NCBI RefSeq assembly: GCF_008329985.2
Contig: NZ_CP038437.2
Span: forward strand, 2,666,001 to 2,730,000
Length of the DNA: 64,000 bases
Source of the DNA: Halomonas binhaiensis
Lineage (GTDB): Bacteria; Pseudomonadota; Gammaproteobacteria; Pseudomonadales; Halomonadaceae
Direction: 5' to 3'
The translations under genes and the position numbers were made by a program. The number at the start of each line of letters is the position of its first letter. Positions within the stretch are counted from its first letter, which is position 1. Below the pieces are notes generated by a model. That model worked only from the letters and a program-made list of their open reading frames with translations, was not told where the DNA came from and ran no database searches. Below are positions 27,038-35,893 of this stretch, piece after piece.

Positions 27038-28129
27038 ATGGGATTCAATTGCGGCATCGTGGGTCTGCCCAACGTCGGCAAATCCACCCTGTTCAACGCC
27101 CTGACCAAGTCCGGCATCGACGCCGAGAACTTCCCTTTCTGCACCATCGAGCCCAACGTCGGTATCGTGCCCATGCCTGATCCGCGTCTCGACAAGCTGG
27201 CAGAAATCGTCAAACCGGAACGGGTGCTGCCCACCACCATGGAGTTCGTCGATATCGCTGGGCTCGTTGCGGGTGCTTCCAAGGGAGAAGGCCTCGGCAA
27301 TCAGTTCCTGGCCAACATTCGCGAGACCCAGGCCATCGCCCACGTGGTGCGCTGCTTCGATAACGATAACGTTATCCATGTCGCCAACCAGGTCGATCCC
27401 CGCGCAGATATCGAGACCATCAACCTGGAACTGGCCCTGGCGGACCTCGACACCGTGGACCGCGCCATCCAGCGCCTGGTCCGAGTGGTCAAGGGCGGTG
27501 ACAAGGAAGCCATTGCCACCAAGGCGATTCTCGACCGTATCCAGCCGCACCTCGCTGAAGGTCAGCCCCTGCGCAGCTTTGATCTCAGCGAGGACGAGAT
27601 CAAGCAGATCAAGAGCTTTGGCTTCTTGACCCTGAAGCCGACCATGTACATTGCCAACGTCAATGAGGATGGCTTCGACAACAACCCGTACCTCGACATC
27701 GTGCGCGAGATCGCCGAGGCGGAAGGCGCTGTAGTAGTACCGGTATGCAACCAGCTTGAGGCCGAGATCGCTGAACTCGACGATGACGAGCGCTCGATGT
27801 TCCTCGACGAAATGGGCATGGAAGAGCCTGGCCTTGATCGTGTCATCCGTGCCGGCTATGCCCTGCTTGGCCTGCAGACCTACTTCACTGCTGGGGTGAA
27901 GGAAGTTCGTGCCTGGACCGTCAAGGTAGGAGCCACCGCCCCCGAAGGCGCCGGCGTCATCCACACCGATTTCCAGAAAGGCTTCATCCGCGCAGAAGTC
28001 ATCGCCTATGACGACTTCATTGCCTACAACGGTGAGCAAGGTGCCAAGGATGCCGGCAAGTGGCGCCTGGAAGGCAAGGAGTACATCGTCAAGGACGGCG
28101 ACGTCATTCACTTCCGCTTCAATGTCTAA
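27038..28129 (+). CDS. ychF: Redox-responsive Obg-like ATPase YchF
   Basis: A 363-residue Obg-family P-loop protein that binds ribosomes and prefers ATP. The G1 motif GLPNVGKS is at residues 9-16. The fourth motif is NVNE rather than NKxD, which is the YchF/OLA1 hallmark. A C-terminal TGS domain ends [19 protein letters not shown] precedes the ATG. A decayed copy of its last ~270 bp is found 1 kb downstream. Confidence 0.95.
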   Translation: MGFNCGIVGLPNVGKSTLFNALTKSGIDAENFPFCTIEPNVGIVPMPDPRLDKLAEIVKPERVLPTTMEFVDIAGLVAGASKGEGLGNQFLANIRETQAIAHVVRCFDNDNVIHVANQVDPRADIETINLELALADLDTVDRAIQRLVRVVKGGDKEAIATKAILDRIQPHLAEGQPLRSFDLSEDEIKQIKSFGFLTLKPTMYIANVNEDGFDNNPYLDIVREIAEAEGAVVVPVCNQLEAEIAELDDDERSMFLDEMGMEEPGLDRVIRAGYALLGLQTYFTAGVKEVRAWTVKVGATAPEGAGVIHTDFQKGFIRAEVIAYDDFIAYNGEQGAKDAGKWRLEGKEYIVKDGDVIHFRFNV

Positions 28130-28160
28130 GCGCGAAGCCTGAGCCAAAGCAGCACCCTTG

Positions 28161-28197
28161 AAGCCCTTGATGAAAAGTCATCAAGGGCTTTTTACTT
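28161..28197 (+). terminator. Rho-independent terminator after ychF
   Basis: A 13-bp perfect stem AAGCCCTTGATGA / TCATCAAGGGCTT, 4-base loop AAAG, then TTTACTTT. Confidence 0.9.
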
Positions 28198-28212
28198 TGC
28201 ACGCTTGGGCGT

Positions 28213-28268
28213 TTTTACGATTGAACTTTTACGACCAGGCTTTCACGATTGAGCTTTCGCGACCAAGA
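28213..28268. repeat. 14-bp tandem repeats alternating in two forms
   Basis: Four 14-bp units (TTTTACGATTGAAC, TTTTACGACCAGGC, TTTCACGATTGAGC, TTTCGCGACCAAGA) form two 28-bp repeats between ychF and the DUF4336 gene. Confidence 0.8.
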
Positions 28269-28371
28269 CCAACACGCCCTGAGAAGGTTTCAGCCAGCTT
28301 CACTGGAAAGATCAGCCAAAGCGAGCAAGGGTAAGACAGAGAGAAGGAAGCCTGCGATCAAGGATGCTCCG

Positions 28372-29115
28372 ATGAACACACCACGACATGATGGTCATGA
28401 TATGCCCCCCACGGCCCTTTATTCCCCAGCTCCTGAACTGTGGATCGCCGACGGAGGCACCGTTTCCTTCTATAGCTTGCCCTTTCCCACCCGCATGGTT
28501 GTGATACGACTGAGTGATAACCGACTATGGCTGCATAGTCCTATTGCACTCAGTGAGCCTCTTCGGCAGCAGATCGATGAACTGGGAGATGTCACTTGGC
28601 TGATTGCTCCCAATCACCTTCATCATCTCTTTCTCGATCAGTGGTTGGAAGCCTATCCTCACGCCCGCTGCTTCGGTACCGAACAGGTGATTCGCAAACG
28701 CCATGATCTTCATTTCGACGGCTCACTCGGCAATGAGCCAGACCTGGAGTGGAAACAGGATATCGGTCAGTTGCTGTTCACCGGCTCTCCACTAATGACA
28801 GAGGCCATTTTCTTCCACCATGCGTCACATTCACTCATTGTCACAGACTTGATCGAAAACTTCCCACCACAAAGCCTGACTCCGCTGAAACGCTTTCTGG
28901 CCAAGAAAGCTGGCGTCGTTGCACCCAATGGCAGCATGCCGCTGGATTGGCGACTCAGCTTCATGTTTCACAAGGCTGAAGCCCACAAACACCTGCAGCG
29001 CATTCTGGACTGGCAGCCTGAACGCCTGATCATGGCGCATGGCGAGATGGTTACCTCTCAGGCACGAATGTTCTTACAGCGCGCGTTTAGATGGCTCAAC
29101 CAAGGCGAACACTGA
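28372..29115 (+). CDS. DUF4336 protein (metallo-beta-lactamase-like fold)
   Basis: A 247-residue protein. It has LWIADGGTVSFYSLPFPTRMVVIRL and LIAPNHLHHLFLDQWLEAYP, typical of DUF4336 proteins, which share the metallo-beta-lactamase fold. Histidines in HLHH and HHASHS may be metal ligands or their remnants; the full HxHxDH signature is not present. The ATG at 28372 has AAGGA upstream. Function unknown. It lies between intact ychF and a decayed duplicate of the ychF 3' end, so it may have arrived with that rearrangement. Confidence 0.7.
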   Translation: MNTPRHDGHDMPPTALYSPAPELWIADGGTVSFYSLPFPTRMVVIRLSDNRLWLHSPIALSEPLRQQIDELGDVTWLIAPNHLHHLFLDQWLEAYPHARCFGTEQVIRKRHDLHFDGSLGNEPDLEWKQDIGQLLFTGSPLMTEAIFFHHASHSLIVTDLIENFPPQSLTPLKRFLAKKAGVVAPNGSMPLDWRLSFMFHKAEAHKHLQRILDWQPERLIMAHGEMVTSQARMFLQRAFRWLNQGEH

Positions 29116-29130
29116 AGTACCACAAGCATA

Positions 29131-29402
29131 CATTGCCTGGTTTCCAGACCACCTTACTGCGGGTGTAAAAGAGGCTCTATACCTGGAGCATCAAAATGGA
29201 GCGCAGCCCCGAAGCTGAAAGCCACATCCGCGCGGAAGTGAGCCGTCTGTGACAGCTCCACTACCTACAATAGTGAGCTATAACAGTGAGCTACAATAGT
29301 GAGCAAGGCGACAAGGATGCTGGCAAATAGCACCTAGAAGACAAAGGAAACCACATCGGCAAGGACAGCGACAATATCCATCTACCATTCAGCGTTAAAG
29401 CC
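29131..29402 (+). pseudogene. Decayed duplicate of the ychF 3' end
   Basis: Aligns by eye with about 27862-28133 in ychF. Shared landmarks are CAGACC(T)AC..TTCACTGC/TTACTGC, CATCCGCGCGGAAGT for CATCCGCGCAGAAGT, GTGAGCAAGG then CAAGGATGCTGGCAA, and CATCGGCAAGGACAGCGAC for CATCGTCAAGGACGGCGAC. Several in-frame stops, indels and an internal triplication of a TACAATAGTGAGC-type unit (about 29266-29305) show that it does not encode protein. It corresponds to the TGS domain region. Confidence 0.75.
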
Positions 29403-29827
29403 AGAAAGCCTGCCATTGGCTTGACAAGGTCAGCTCAAAACAACCTCTTTTGTGCAGTACCAAGCCCCGAACAATGAAATGAAGCGCCCTCTATTTGTTG
29501 GTCAGCCAGAGGTTTTCGCATTCTTACTGTATAAGAAATTATGCCAAAAAAACTCACTATCCCAATTTCACATACCTTCCTGAAGTGAGTTGATTCAAGC
29601 CTGAGCTTAACGTAATGAGATAGCAAAACTATCCGTCATGACGTTACCTTCATGATGCTGAGTATTATCTGAATTTTACCCTCACGGATATATAGGAAAA
29701 GTACCACAGCTCGATCAGAAACCTCCTACATCCCACAAAGAGATTTTCCATTGATACCAATCAAAATATTTGTCAAAGTGCCTGAACAAAAATCAAATAA
29801 ATATAAAAATCATAACAATATTATTTT
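29403..29827. other. AT-rich stretch with no gene seen
   Basis: Between the ychF remnant and a 17-bp repeat array there is no frame with a credible start and ribosome-binding site. The base composition becomes markedly AT-richer toward the cytochrome P460 gene, unlike the housekeeping genes to the left. Confidence 0.6.
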
Positions 29828-29912
29828 ATAGAACCACCGAATTTATAGAGCTAGAGAACTCATAGAACTATCGAATTCATAGAACTATCGAATTTATAGA
29901 ACTAGCGCATTA
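29828..29912. repeat. 17-bp tandem repeat, five copies, upstream of cytochrome P460
   Basis: Units of exactly 17 bp start at 29828, 29845, 29862, 29879 and 29896. Copies 3 and 4 read ATAGAACTATCGAATTC and ATAGAACTATCGAATTT, the others differ by a few bases. The array ends about 115 bp before the P460 start, so it could affect its promoter. Confidence 0.85.
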
Positions 29913-30028
29913 AACAAGAATGCAAAATTTTTTATAACATAATTTATTAATTTTCGACACAAATTAACAACCATCAAAAATATATACTTGAAAGATTTTT
30001 TCCAATATCTTTCACCGAGGACCGGGAA

Positions 30029-30682
30029 ATGATGAATAACACTAAAAATACCAACAATGGAATTGTCACTCTTCTAGCTGGAATTGGCTTGGTCGCAGTT
30101 GCCAGTACAGCATTGGCAACAGACAAGGCGAACAGCGCAGGTGTAGAGGAACGTGCAAAAGCTCAGTTCGTGGATGATATGACAGCTAAATTGCCAGAAG
30201 GATATCGTGGCTGGGTCCATGTTGGCACTTTCTTCAAGGAGCCTGGCTCCAAGAGCATTCTGGATGGCAGCACTATCGAGGGCGCTTCCTTCGCCCATAC
30301 TTATGTCGAGCCATCTGCCTTGGCTGCATACAAGGAATCTGGAAAATGGCCTGACGGCACTCAATTTGTCAAAGAGTTTGCTGTTTCTAGCCTTGATGAC
30401 GGAAGCTGCGATAAAAAAACAGGCCTCTGCTCCACTGAACATGGCGTAGGCATCTTTGAAAACTATTACCTCGGACTCGCCTATATGGTGAAAGATGCTG
30501 AGCGCTTCCCTGATGCTGCAGGAAACTGGGGGTATTTTGGCTTCGGCCCCGCTGAAGAAAAGGGAGGAGCTTATCCTGAGACTGCTGAGCTACGCTCCGT
30601 CGAAAATTGTGCCGGTTGCCATATTGCCCATGTGGCAGACAAGGATTATGTCTTCAGCGACCTGCATATAGGACTTCAGTAA
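30029..30682 (+). CDS. Cytochrome P460 family protein
   Basis: A 217-residue exported protein with a Sec signal (cleavage near STALA-TDKA) and a cytochrome P460 domain ending in the haem-binding motif CAGCH (residues 194-198). An additional cysteine pair is at about 127 and 134. Cytochromes P460 are periplasmic c-type haem proteins that in ammonia oxidisers convert hydroxylamine/NO; in other bacteria the role is unclear. GAGGACCGGGAA precedes the ATG. It is followed on the same strand by DUF4331, DUF4198 and HupE genes, an association suggesting a shared envelope metal or redox function (inference). Confidence 0.83.
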   Translation: MMNNTKNTNNGIVTLLAGIGLVAVASTALATDKANSAGVEERAKAQFVDDMTAKLPEGYRGWVHVGTFFKEPGSKSILDGSTIEGASFAHTYVEPSALAAYKESGKWPDGTQFVKEFAVSSLDDGSCDKKTGLCSTEHGVGIFENYYLGLAYMVKDAERFPDAAGNWGYFGFGPAEEKGGAYPETAELRSVENCAGCHIAHVADKDYVFSDLHIGLQ

Positions 30683-30830
30683 AGAAGTTGTAATGGCTGG
30701 TATGAATATCAGCTTAAAACTCAGCACAGCCTTCCCGATGAAATAGCTGGACACGTCACCACATGCCCAAGATATGCGGTGGCGCCCTACCCCGTACGGC
30801 TTTCGTACACAACTGGAGAAGTCGAAGTCA

Positions 30831-31907
30831 ATGAAACTCAAGACAATGAAAAAAACCATGGCATTCACTGCCGCCATCGTAGGTAGTATTGCACTGGGTG
30901 GCACCCAGGCATTGGCCAGTCACCATTTTGAGACCACTCTCGTACAACAGAAGCCAGCACTTAATCAGCTGGATAATTACGTTTTTGCTTCGGAACGTCC
31001 TGACCATACCGTCTTCATCATGAACGTCAGCTCGACGCCGAAGGAAGGCGATGATGGTATTTTCGCCTCTGAGGCGCTGTACAACATCCACGTATCCAGT
31101 GATGACAAGTTCGAGACAGGGCATACTTTCAGCCTTCAGTTTGACGGCGACAAGTACACTCTATACTCATCAGATACCCCGAATGGCCCTGTAGGTGAAG
31201 TGGGTTCCAAGGTTGGCGAAGGTGTCGTAGGTGAAAAGGCTGAACTGTCCGATGGTATTCAAGTGTGGGCCGGTGTTGCAAAAGACCCCTTCTACGGCAA
31301 CTCACCCAGCCTGCACCTGCTGCGCGCCCAGCTGAACAGTGGTCAGCCCTATGATCCCGCAATCTGGTCACAGTCCGGGGGCAAGAGCATCTTCGTTGGC
31401 CGTAAATCTGCCGCCATTGTGCTGGATGTTCCTAACTCCATGTTGAGCTCTACAGTGCGCACCTTCATGACTACAGATGTCAAGCAGGATGACGACACCT
31501 GGCAGCAGATCCAGTATTCTGCCAACCCGTTGTTCTCGCACATCATGCTGTTTGAAAATGAGGCACTGAAAGAAGCCTATAACCATACCCGTCCGGACAT
31601 GCAGGATGACATCAAGCCGATCGCTGCGGCTCGTATCTCCCGTGCAGCGACACTGGCCAAATCTCAAGATGACCCCATCAAATATGGCAATGAGGTTGCC
31701 GACCAGCTGGTGCCGGATGTGCTTACCTACAAGACTGGTACCAAGGCAACTTATTCCGCCACTGAGCGTAATGGTCGCCCGCTGGATGATGATGCCATGA
31801 GCGTTGTATTGACAATGCTGCTCGGCACGGAGACGGACCAGAAGATTCCCAATCCAAAGCTTTATACAGCGACTTTTCCCTACGTCATTCCTACTACGCT
31901 GGATTGA
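30831..31907 (+). CDS. DUF4331-like exported protein
   Basis: A 358-residue protein with a signal peptide (GSIALGGTQALA, cut before SHHFE). The mature N-terminus has SHHFETT and NQLDNYVFASERPDHTVFIMNV, matching the SSHREAP/DLYVF pattern of DUF4331 proteins. No catalytic motif is apparent. The ATG at 30831 is chosen because the signal sequence begins there; an upstream extension in frame lacks a better site. A strong terminator hairpin follows at 31986-32021. Confidence 0.72.
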   Translation: MKLKTMKKTMAFTAAIVGSIALGGTQALASHHFETTLVQQKPALNQLDNYVFASERPDHTVFIMNVSSTPKEGDDGIFASEALYNIHVSSDDKFETGHTFSLQFDGDKYTLYSSDTPNGPVGEVGSKVGEGVVGEKAELSDGIQVWAGVAKDPFYGNSPSLHLLRAQLNSGQPYDPAIWSQSGGKSIFVGRKSAAIVLDVPNSMLSSTVRTFMTTDVKQDDDTWQQIQYSANPLFSHIMLFENEALKEAYNHTRPDMQDDIKPIAAARISRAATLAKSQDDPIKYGNEVADQLVPDVLTYKTGTKATYSATERNGRPLDDDAMSVVLTMLLGTETDQKIPNPKLYTATFPYVIPTTLD

Positions 31908-31985
31908 TATTTCAGCTATTCCAAGAAGCGCCTGAAATTGAGGAACACGGCTCTTCTTGGAAGCAGGTTTATATGACGCCACACC

Positions 31986-32021
31986 ATAGCGGTGGACATT
32001 CTTGCCCACCGCTATTTGTTT
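31986..32021 (+). terminator. Rho-independent terminator after the DUF4331 gene
   Basis: A 10-bp perfect stem ATAGCGGTGG / CCACCGCTAT with a 10-base loop, then TTGTTT. Confidence 0.82.
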
Positions 32022-32053
32022 GATGTTTCACCTTTCTTTCAAGGGGTGAAGTC

Positions 32054-32977
32054 TTGTACTCGTCACTGATTCCCCATATGTCACTACGCGCCTTGTTACG
32101 CTATCCGGGTCGCCTGTTTGCACGCTCGTCTCGGCCAAGACAACTTGCAGGTAGCTTGATCCTCATACTGTTTACGCCAATAGTGCAGGCCCATGAGTTC
32201 TGGCTGGTACCTCATGACGGGGTTACCACAACAAGCGAGAAAGTTGCCTTCGAACTACGTATTGGCCCCACCTGGCCTGGAGTTCAAACGCCACGACAAG
32301 CCGACTTGATTCGCTGGTTCAAGGCTCAGGATGCATTGGGAACCAGAGATATTCCTGGCCGGGAAGGATCGCTTGTCATAGGCCACCTGAACGCCCGTGA
32401 ACCCGGAGCCACCGTCGTGGCCATGCGTACCCGAGGTGTATCGATTGACCTGCCTGCCTCGGAATTCAACCAGTACCTGCAGGAAGAAGGTCTGACTAAT
32501 ATCCTGGATCTTCGTCGTAAATTCGGCCTGATGGAAGCTCCAAGCCGTGAAAGCTTCTCACGCTGTGCCAAGAGCATCGTCTTCGTCGATGGGCAAAGCC
32601 AAGGCTTTGATCATAAAATGGATCTGCCTCTGGAGCTCATTCCGCGCAGCGATCCCTTGAACCTCCATACTGGAAGCCCTCTCAAGCTCCAACTGCTGTT
32701 CAACGACGAGCCCCTTCCCGGCACGCTGGTCAAAGCACAACTCAAGGCTGACCCAGTTATCGAGCTGACAGCTATCTCTGACAGCCAGGGTTACGTCAAC
32801 TTCACACTGCCAGACTCTGGGCTGTGGTTGTTCAACGCCGTACATATGGAGCCGAGTGCCGAGTTAGAGACTGACTGGGAAAGCCTGTGGGCCTCTTTGA
32901 CAATGGAGCTCTCGCTTTCTTCTGTCCAGAACTCCCCCTCCAAGGACTCAGTACCCCAGGACAACAGCACTCATTAA
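32054..32977 (+). CDS. DUF4198 (NikM/NikK-like) periplasmic protein
   Basis: A 307-residue protein with a hydrophobic export signal ending in IVQA, immediately followed by HEFWLVPHDG (AHEFW at 46-50), the hallmark of DUF4198 proteins. Members often accompany nickel or cobalt transporters. The probable start is a TTG at 32054 with AAGGGG about nine bases upstream; an ATG at 32078 has no such site. Two cysteines are rare in it. The HupE/UreJ gene lies 75 bp downstream, consistent with metal uptake. An Ig-like C-terminal part (LKADPVIELTAISDSQGYVNFTLP) is visible. Confidence 0.78.
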   Translation: MYSSLIPHMSLRALLRYPGRLFARSSRPRQLAGSLILILFTPIVQAHEFWLVPHDGVTTTSEKVAFELRIGPTWPGVQTPRQADLIRWFKAQDALGTRDIPGREGSLVIGHLNAREPGATVVAMRTRGVSIDLPASEFNQYLQEEGLTNILDLRRKFGLMEAPSRESFSRCAKSIVFVDGQSQGFDHKMDLPLELIPRSDPLNLHTGSPLKLQLLFNDEPLPGTLVKAQLKADPVIELTAISDSQGYVNFTLPDSGLWLFNAVHMEPSAELETDWESLWASLTMELSLSSVQNSPSKDSVPQDNSTH

Positions 32978-33052
32978 GCCTTCTCTCCAAACCAATGTCG
33001 TCTGATCAAACAGATACACCCCTTATCGAACAGTTGTAAAAAGGCAACCAAG

Positions 33053-33658
33053 ATGCTTTCTCGAAGTTCGCGTCACCGGCCTGTGTGGCAATGGCCGCTT
33101 TTCATGTTCCTCATCACTCTTTTCGGCGTGCTGACCAGTACAGCAGCTGAAGCCCACACTGGAGGCTCACAAGGCTGGCTGCATCCGCTCACGGGAATGG
33201 ATCATCTATTGGCGATGATCGCCGTTGGTGCCTGGAGCAGCCAGATGGGAGGCCGGGCGATCTGGATCGTCCCCAGCGCCTTTGTCGCCTGTATGCTATT
33301 AGGCGGCTTGCTGGGTTTCGAACTGATAGAACTACCGGGAGTTGAAATCGGCATATCGCTGTCAGTCATCTTGCTTGGCCTGGCCATCGGCTTGGAAAGA
33401 ACCTTTCCGGTTGCCATCGCGGCCCTTGGCGTAGGGATCTTCGGCATTTTCCATGGTTATGCGCATGGTTATGAAATGCCGGTCATGGACAACAAACTGG
33501 CTTATACATCCGGCTTCCTGGCCACTACCGCCAGCTTGCATGTATTTGGGGCCATTAGTGCCCTACTGCTACTCAAGTTGGCGCACGGACGTATTGTGCT
33601 ACGTATCCTGGGTTTTGTTTGCGCGCTTCTCGGTATCTACTTGATGTTCCAACTGTAG
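33053..33658 (+). CDS. HupE/UreJ-family metal transporter
   Basis: A 201-residue membrane protein with a signal-like N-terminus, then six or so hydrophobic segments. The family motif HPLTGMDHLLAM (His44, Asp50, His51) and a second histidine site FHGYAHGYEMP are present; His35 after the signal may also coordinate metal. HupE/UreJ proteins are secondary transporters for nickel or cobalt, often beside hydrogenase or urease genes; neither is in this window. An AAGG site precedes the ATG. A 10-bp-stem hairpin without T-run (33667-33704) follows. Confidence 0.85.
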   Translation: MLSRSSRHRPVWQWPLFMFLITLFGVLTSTAAEAHTGGSQGWLHPLTGMDHLLAMIAVGAWSSQMGGRAIWIVPSAFVACMLLGGLLGFELIELPGVEIGISLSVILLGLAIGLERTFPVAIAALGVGIFGIFHGYAHGYEMPVMDNKLAYTSGFLATTASLHVFGAISALLLLKLAHGRIVLRILGFVCALLGIYLMFQL

Positions 33659-33898
33659 ATCTGCATCGAGTGGGCTAAGTCATTGAATCACTACAGCCCA
33701 CTCGAGCCTTGCCTCGGCCTTTGCCACCATCGGTTTCTTCCGGCTTTCCTTTTCATCCAGTCCCCTTCTTCGCCCTATCAGGCCTGCTTCCTGGACGACT
33801 CTCATCTCCTCTTCATGTCAGTTCTTCATATCGTCTATTCATAGCAGCGACTAACTAGTGGCAGCCAAAGACATATACTGGATTCATCAGTGTGTTTC

Positions 33899-35137
33899 AT
33901 GTCAGACGAGACCCGGATGGATTCAACCATTACCTCTGCATCGCAGGCGCTTGCCGCCGGCAATCCTCTTGATGCCATGAACCTGGTCGCCTTGCGTGAC
34001 GATGCGCCAGCACTTGCCTTGCGTGGAATTGCGATGGCCCAGATTGGTGATCTGGTGCGAGCCAAGTCACTCCTGCGCGATGCCGTGCGAGCCTTTGGCC
34101 CTCAAGACAGGGTGGCACAAGCCAGGTGCATCGTGGCAGAAACAGAAATCGCTCTCGCCACACGAGACCTGGGCTGGTCAGCCAAACGGCTCGATGCTGC
34201 ACGGAAAACACTGGAAACCCATCATGATCATGCCAATGCCGCGCTTGCACGGCATATCGAACTGAGGCGTCAACTCCTGCTCGGGAAGCTCGATCATGTT
34301 GAACAGACACTCTCCGAGATCGATACCACGCCTTATCCACCTGCACTGAAGGCCTCTCATGAACTGGTTATTGCCAGCACCAGGATTCGCCGCCTGCAGA
34401 CACAGTCTGCCCGTCAGGCGCTTGTTCGCGCAGCCAGGTACGCTCGCCAGTCTGGTATTCCTGGCCTGATGGCCGAGATCGAAGATGCTGCTCTTGTTCT
34501 GAATACGCCAGCGGCACGCCTGATCACCTCCGGCAGAGAGCGGCTGGTGCTACTCGAAGAGGTTGAAGCTCTGCTGGCCTCCAGGTCTCTCGTCATCGAT
34601 GCCTGCCGTTATGACGTGCGCCTTGGAGACACTACCATTTCACTTGCCCGACGCCCGCTGCTGTTCACTCTCATTCGAATCCTGAGTGAAGCCTGGCCCA
34701 ACGATATTTCTCGAGACATGTTGATCGAGCAGGCCTTCCGAACAAAGTACGCCGATGATACTCATCGCGTGCGCCTACGCGTCGAAATTGGGCGCCTGCG
34801 CAAGCTGTTGAAAGAGCTGCTGGACATAGAGGCCACACCACGGGGTTTTGTGCTGCTGCCAGGTCAGGCACAAGAGGTCGCCGTTCTGGCCAGGCCTATC
34901 GAGGAAAGGCATGGCTCATTGCTCGCCCTGCTGGCGGATGGCCAAGCCTGGTCAAGCTCGGCCTTGGCAGCAGCGCTTGGCGCCAGCCAACGCACCGTAC
35001 AGAGAACGCTCGACACTCTGGTAACAACGGGAAAAGTGCAATCCTTCGGACATGGCCGGACACGTCGCTGGTTGCTGCCCTCCATCCCGACATTCACGAC
35101 AACCTTGTTACTCCCGACTCCGCTTCCTGGCGACTAG
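33899..35137 (+). CDS. Transcriptional regulator with helical-repeat N-terminus and two DNA-binding regions
   Basis: A 412-residue protein from the ATG at 33899 (GTG at 33890 and ATG at 33917 are alternatives). The N-terminal half looks like TPR-type helical repeats (ALALRGIAMAQIGDLVRAKSLL). The middle resembles an OmpR-type winged helix (SRDMLIEQAF then RVRLRVEIGRLRKLLKEL, ending GFVLLPG). The C-terminus has another helix-turn-helix (SSSALAAALGASQRTVQRTLDTL). Probably a transcription factor. Its gene is 37 bp upstream of the beta-propeller gene, with which it likely forms a pair. Confidence 0.7.
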   Translation: MSDETRMDSTITSASQALAAGNPLDAMNLVALRDDAPALALRGIAMAQIGDLVRAKSLLRDAVRAFGPQDRVAQARCIVAETEIALATRDLGWSAKRLDAARKTLETHHDHANAALARHIELRRQLLLGKLDHVEQTLSEIDTTPYPPALKASHELVIASTRIRRLQTQSARQALVRAARYARQSGIPGLMAEIEDAALVLNTPAARLITSGRERLVLLEEVEALLASRSLVIDACRYDVRLGDTTISLARRPLLFTLIRILSEAWPNDISRDMLIEQAFRTKYADDTHRVRLRVEIGRLRKLLKELLDIEATPRGFVLLPGQAQEVAVLARPIEERHGSLLALLADGQAWSSSALAAALGASQRTVQRTLDTLVTTGKVQSFGHGRTRRWLLPSIPTFTTTLLLPTPLPGD

Positions 35138-35174
35138 CCTACAGACATCGTCCATCGCCAAAGAGGATTACCTC

Positions 35175-35801
35175 ATGAAACGATCAGTTGCCAACATCAT
35201 CCGCGAATACGGCCCTTTCCCGAATGTGGAGGCCATACACGGCGTCACCTACGATGGTCAGCGCATCTGGTTCGGGGTCGGACAGCAGTTGAATGCACTG
35301 GACCCGGGGAATGGGCAACCCGTGCGATCTCTCAATGTCGTCGCCGACGCCGGTACTGCCTTTGATGGCCAGTACCTGTACCAGATCAGCGGAGATCACA
35401 TCCAGAAAGTCGACCCACATGATGGCAATATCATCGCGACCATCCCGACACCCAGTGCCGAGAACTCCGGCCTTGCATGGGGAGAAGGCTCACTCTGGGT
35501 TGGCCAGTATCGGAATCGCAAGATCCATCAGATCGATCCTGAGACGGGTGAAGTGCTGCGTACCCTGGAATCCAATCGCTGTGTCACTGGCGTGACCTGG
35601 AATGGCACAGAGCTGTGGCATGGCACCTGGGAAAATGACGAAAGCGAGCTTCGCCATGTCAACCCGGATACAGGGGAAGTCCTGGAAACCATTGAGATGC
35701 CAAGTGGTACCGGAGTGTCGGGGCTGGAGTCCGACGGCAACGGCCAGTTCTTTTGTGGTGGAGGTGGGAGCGGGAAATTGAGAACTGTCCGCCGCTCCTG
35801 A
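35175..35801 (+). CDS. Small beta-propeller protein, glutamine-cyclotransferase/PQQ-like repeats
   Basis: A 208-residue protein of blade-like repeats (GVTYDGQRIWFGVGQQLNALDPGNG, then GLAWGEGSLWVGQYRNRKIHQID, GVTWNGTELWHGTWENDESELRHVNPDTGEV). The repeats resemble the five-bladed glutaminyl-cyclotransferase-like propeller. There is no signal peptide, so it appears cytoplasmic, unlike true glutaminyl cyclases. AGAGG eight bases before the ATG supports the start at 35175. The protein may serve as a sensor partner for the upstream regulator (inference). Confidence 0.65.
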   Translation: MKRSVANIIREYGPFPNVEAIHGVTYDGQRIWFGVGQQLNALDPGNGQPVRSLNVVADAGTAFDGQYLYQISGDHIQKVDPHDGNIIATIPTPSAENSGLAWGEGSLWVGQYRNRKIHQIDPETGEVLRTLESNRCVTGVTWNGTELWHGTWENDESELRHVNPDTGEVLETIEMPSGTGVSGLESDGNGQFFCGGGGSGKLRTVRRS

Positions 35802-35846
35802 ATGAGTGGGTAGAAGTCCTCACCAAGCAAAGAGCCATCTCCAAAG

Positions 35847-35893
35847 CAAAGAGCCCTCGCAGTCTGCTGGCAGTCTGCGAGGGCTCTTTGTAT
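35847..35893. terminator. Strong bidirectional terminator
   Basis: A 16-bp perfect stem CAAAGAGCCCTCGCAG / CTGCGAGGGCTCTTTG with a 12-base loop, followed by TATTTCTC. It lies between the plus-strand beta-propeller gene and the minus-strand epimerase gene. Confidence 0.85.

Noticed and set aside
29435..29626. A 63-codon minus-strand frame in the AT-rich gap
   Set aside because: No ribosome-binding site, no similarity I can recognise, and the composition suggests chance.
29828..29912. CRISPR array
   Set aside because: The 17-bp units are contiguous without spacers and no cas genes are present, so it is a tandem repeat.
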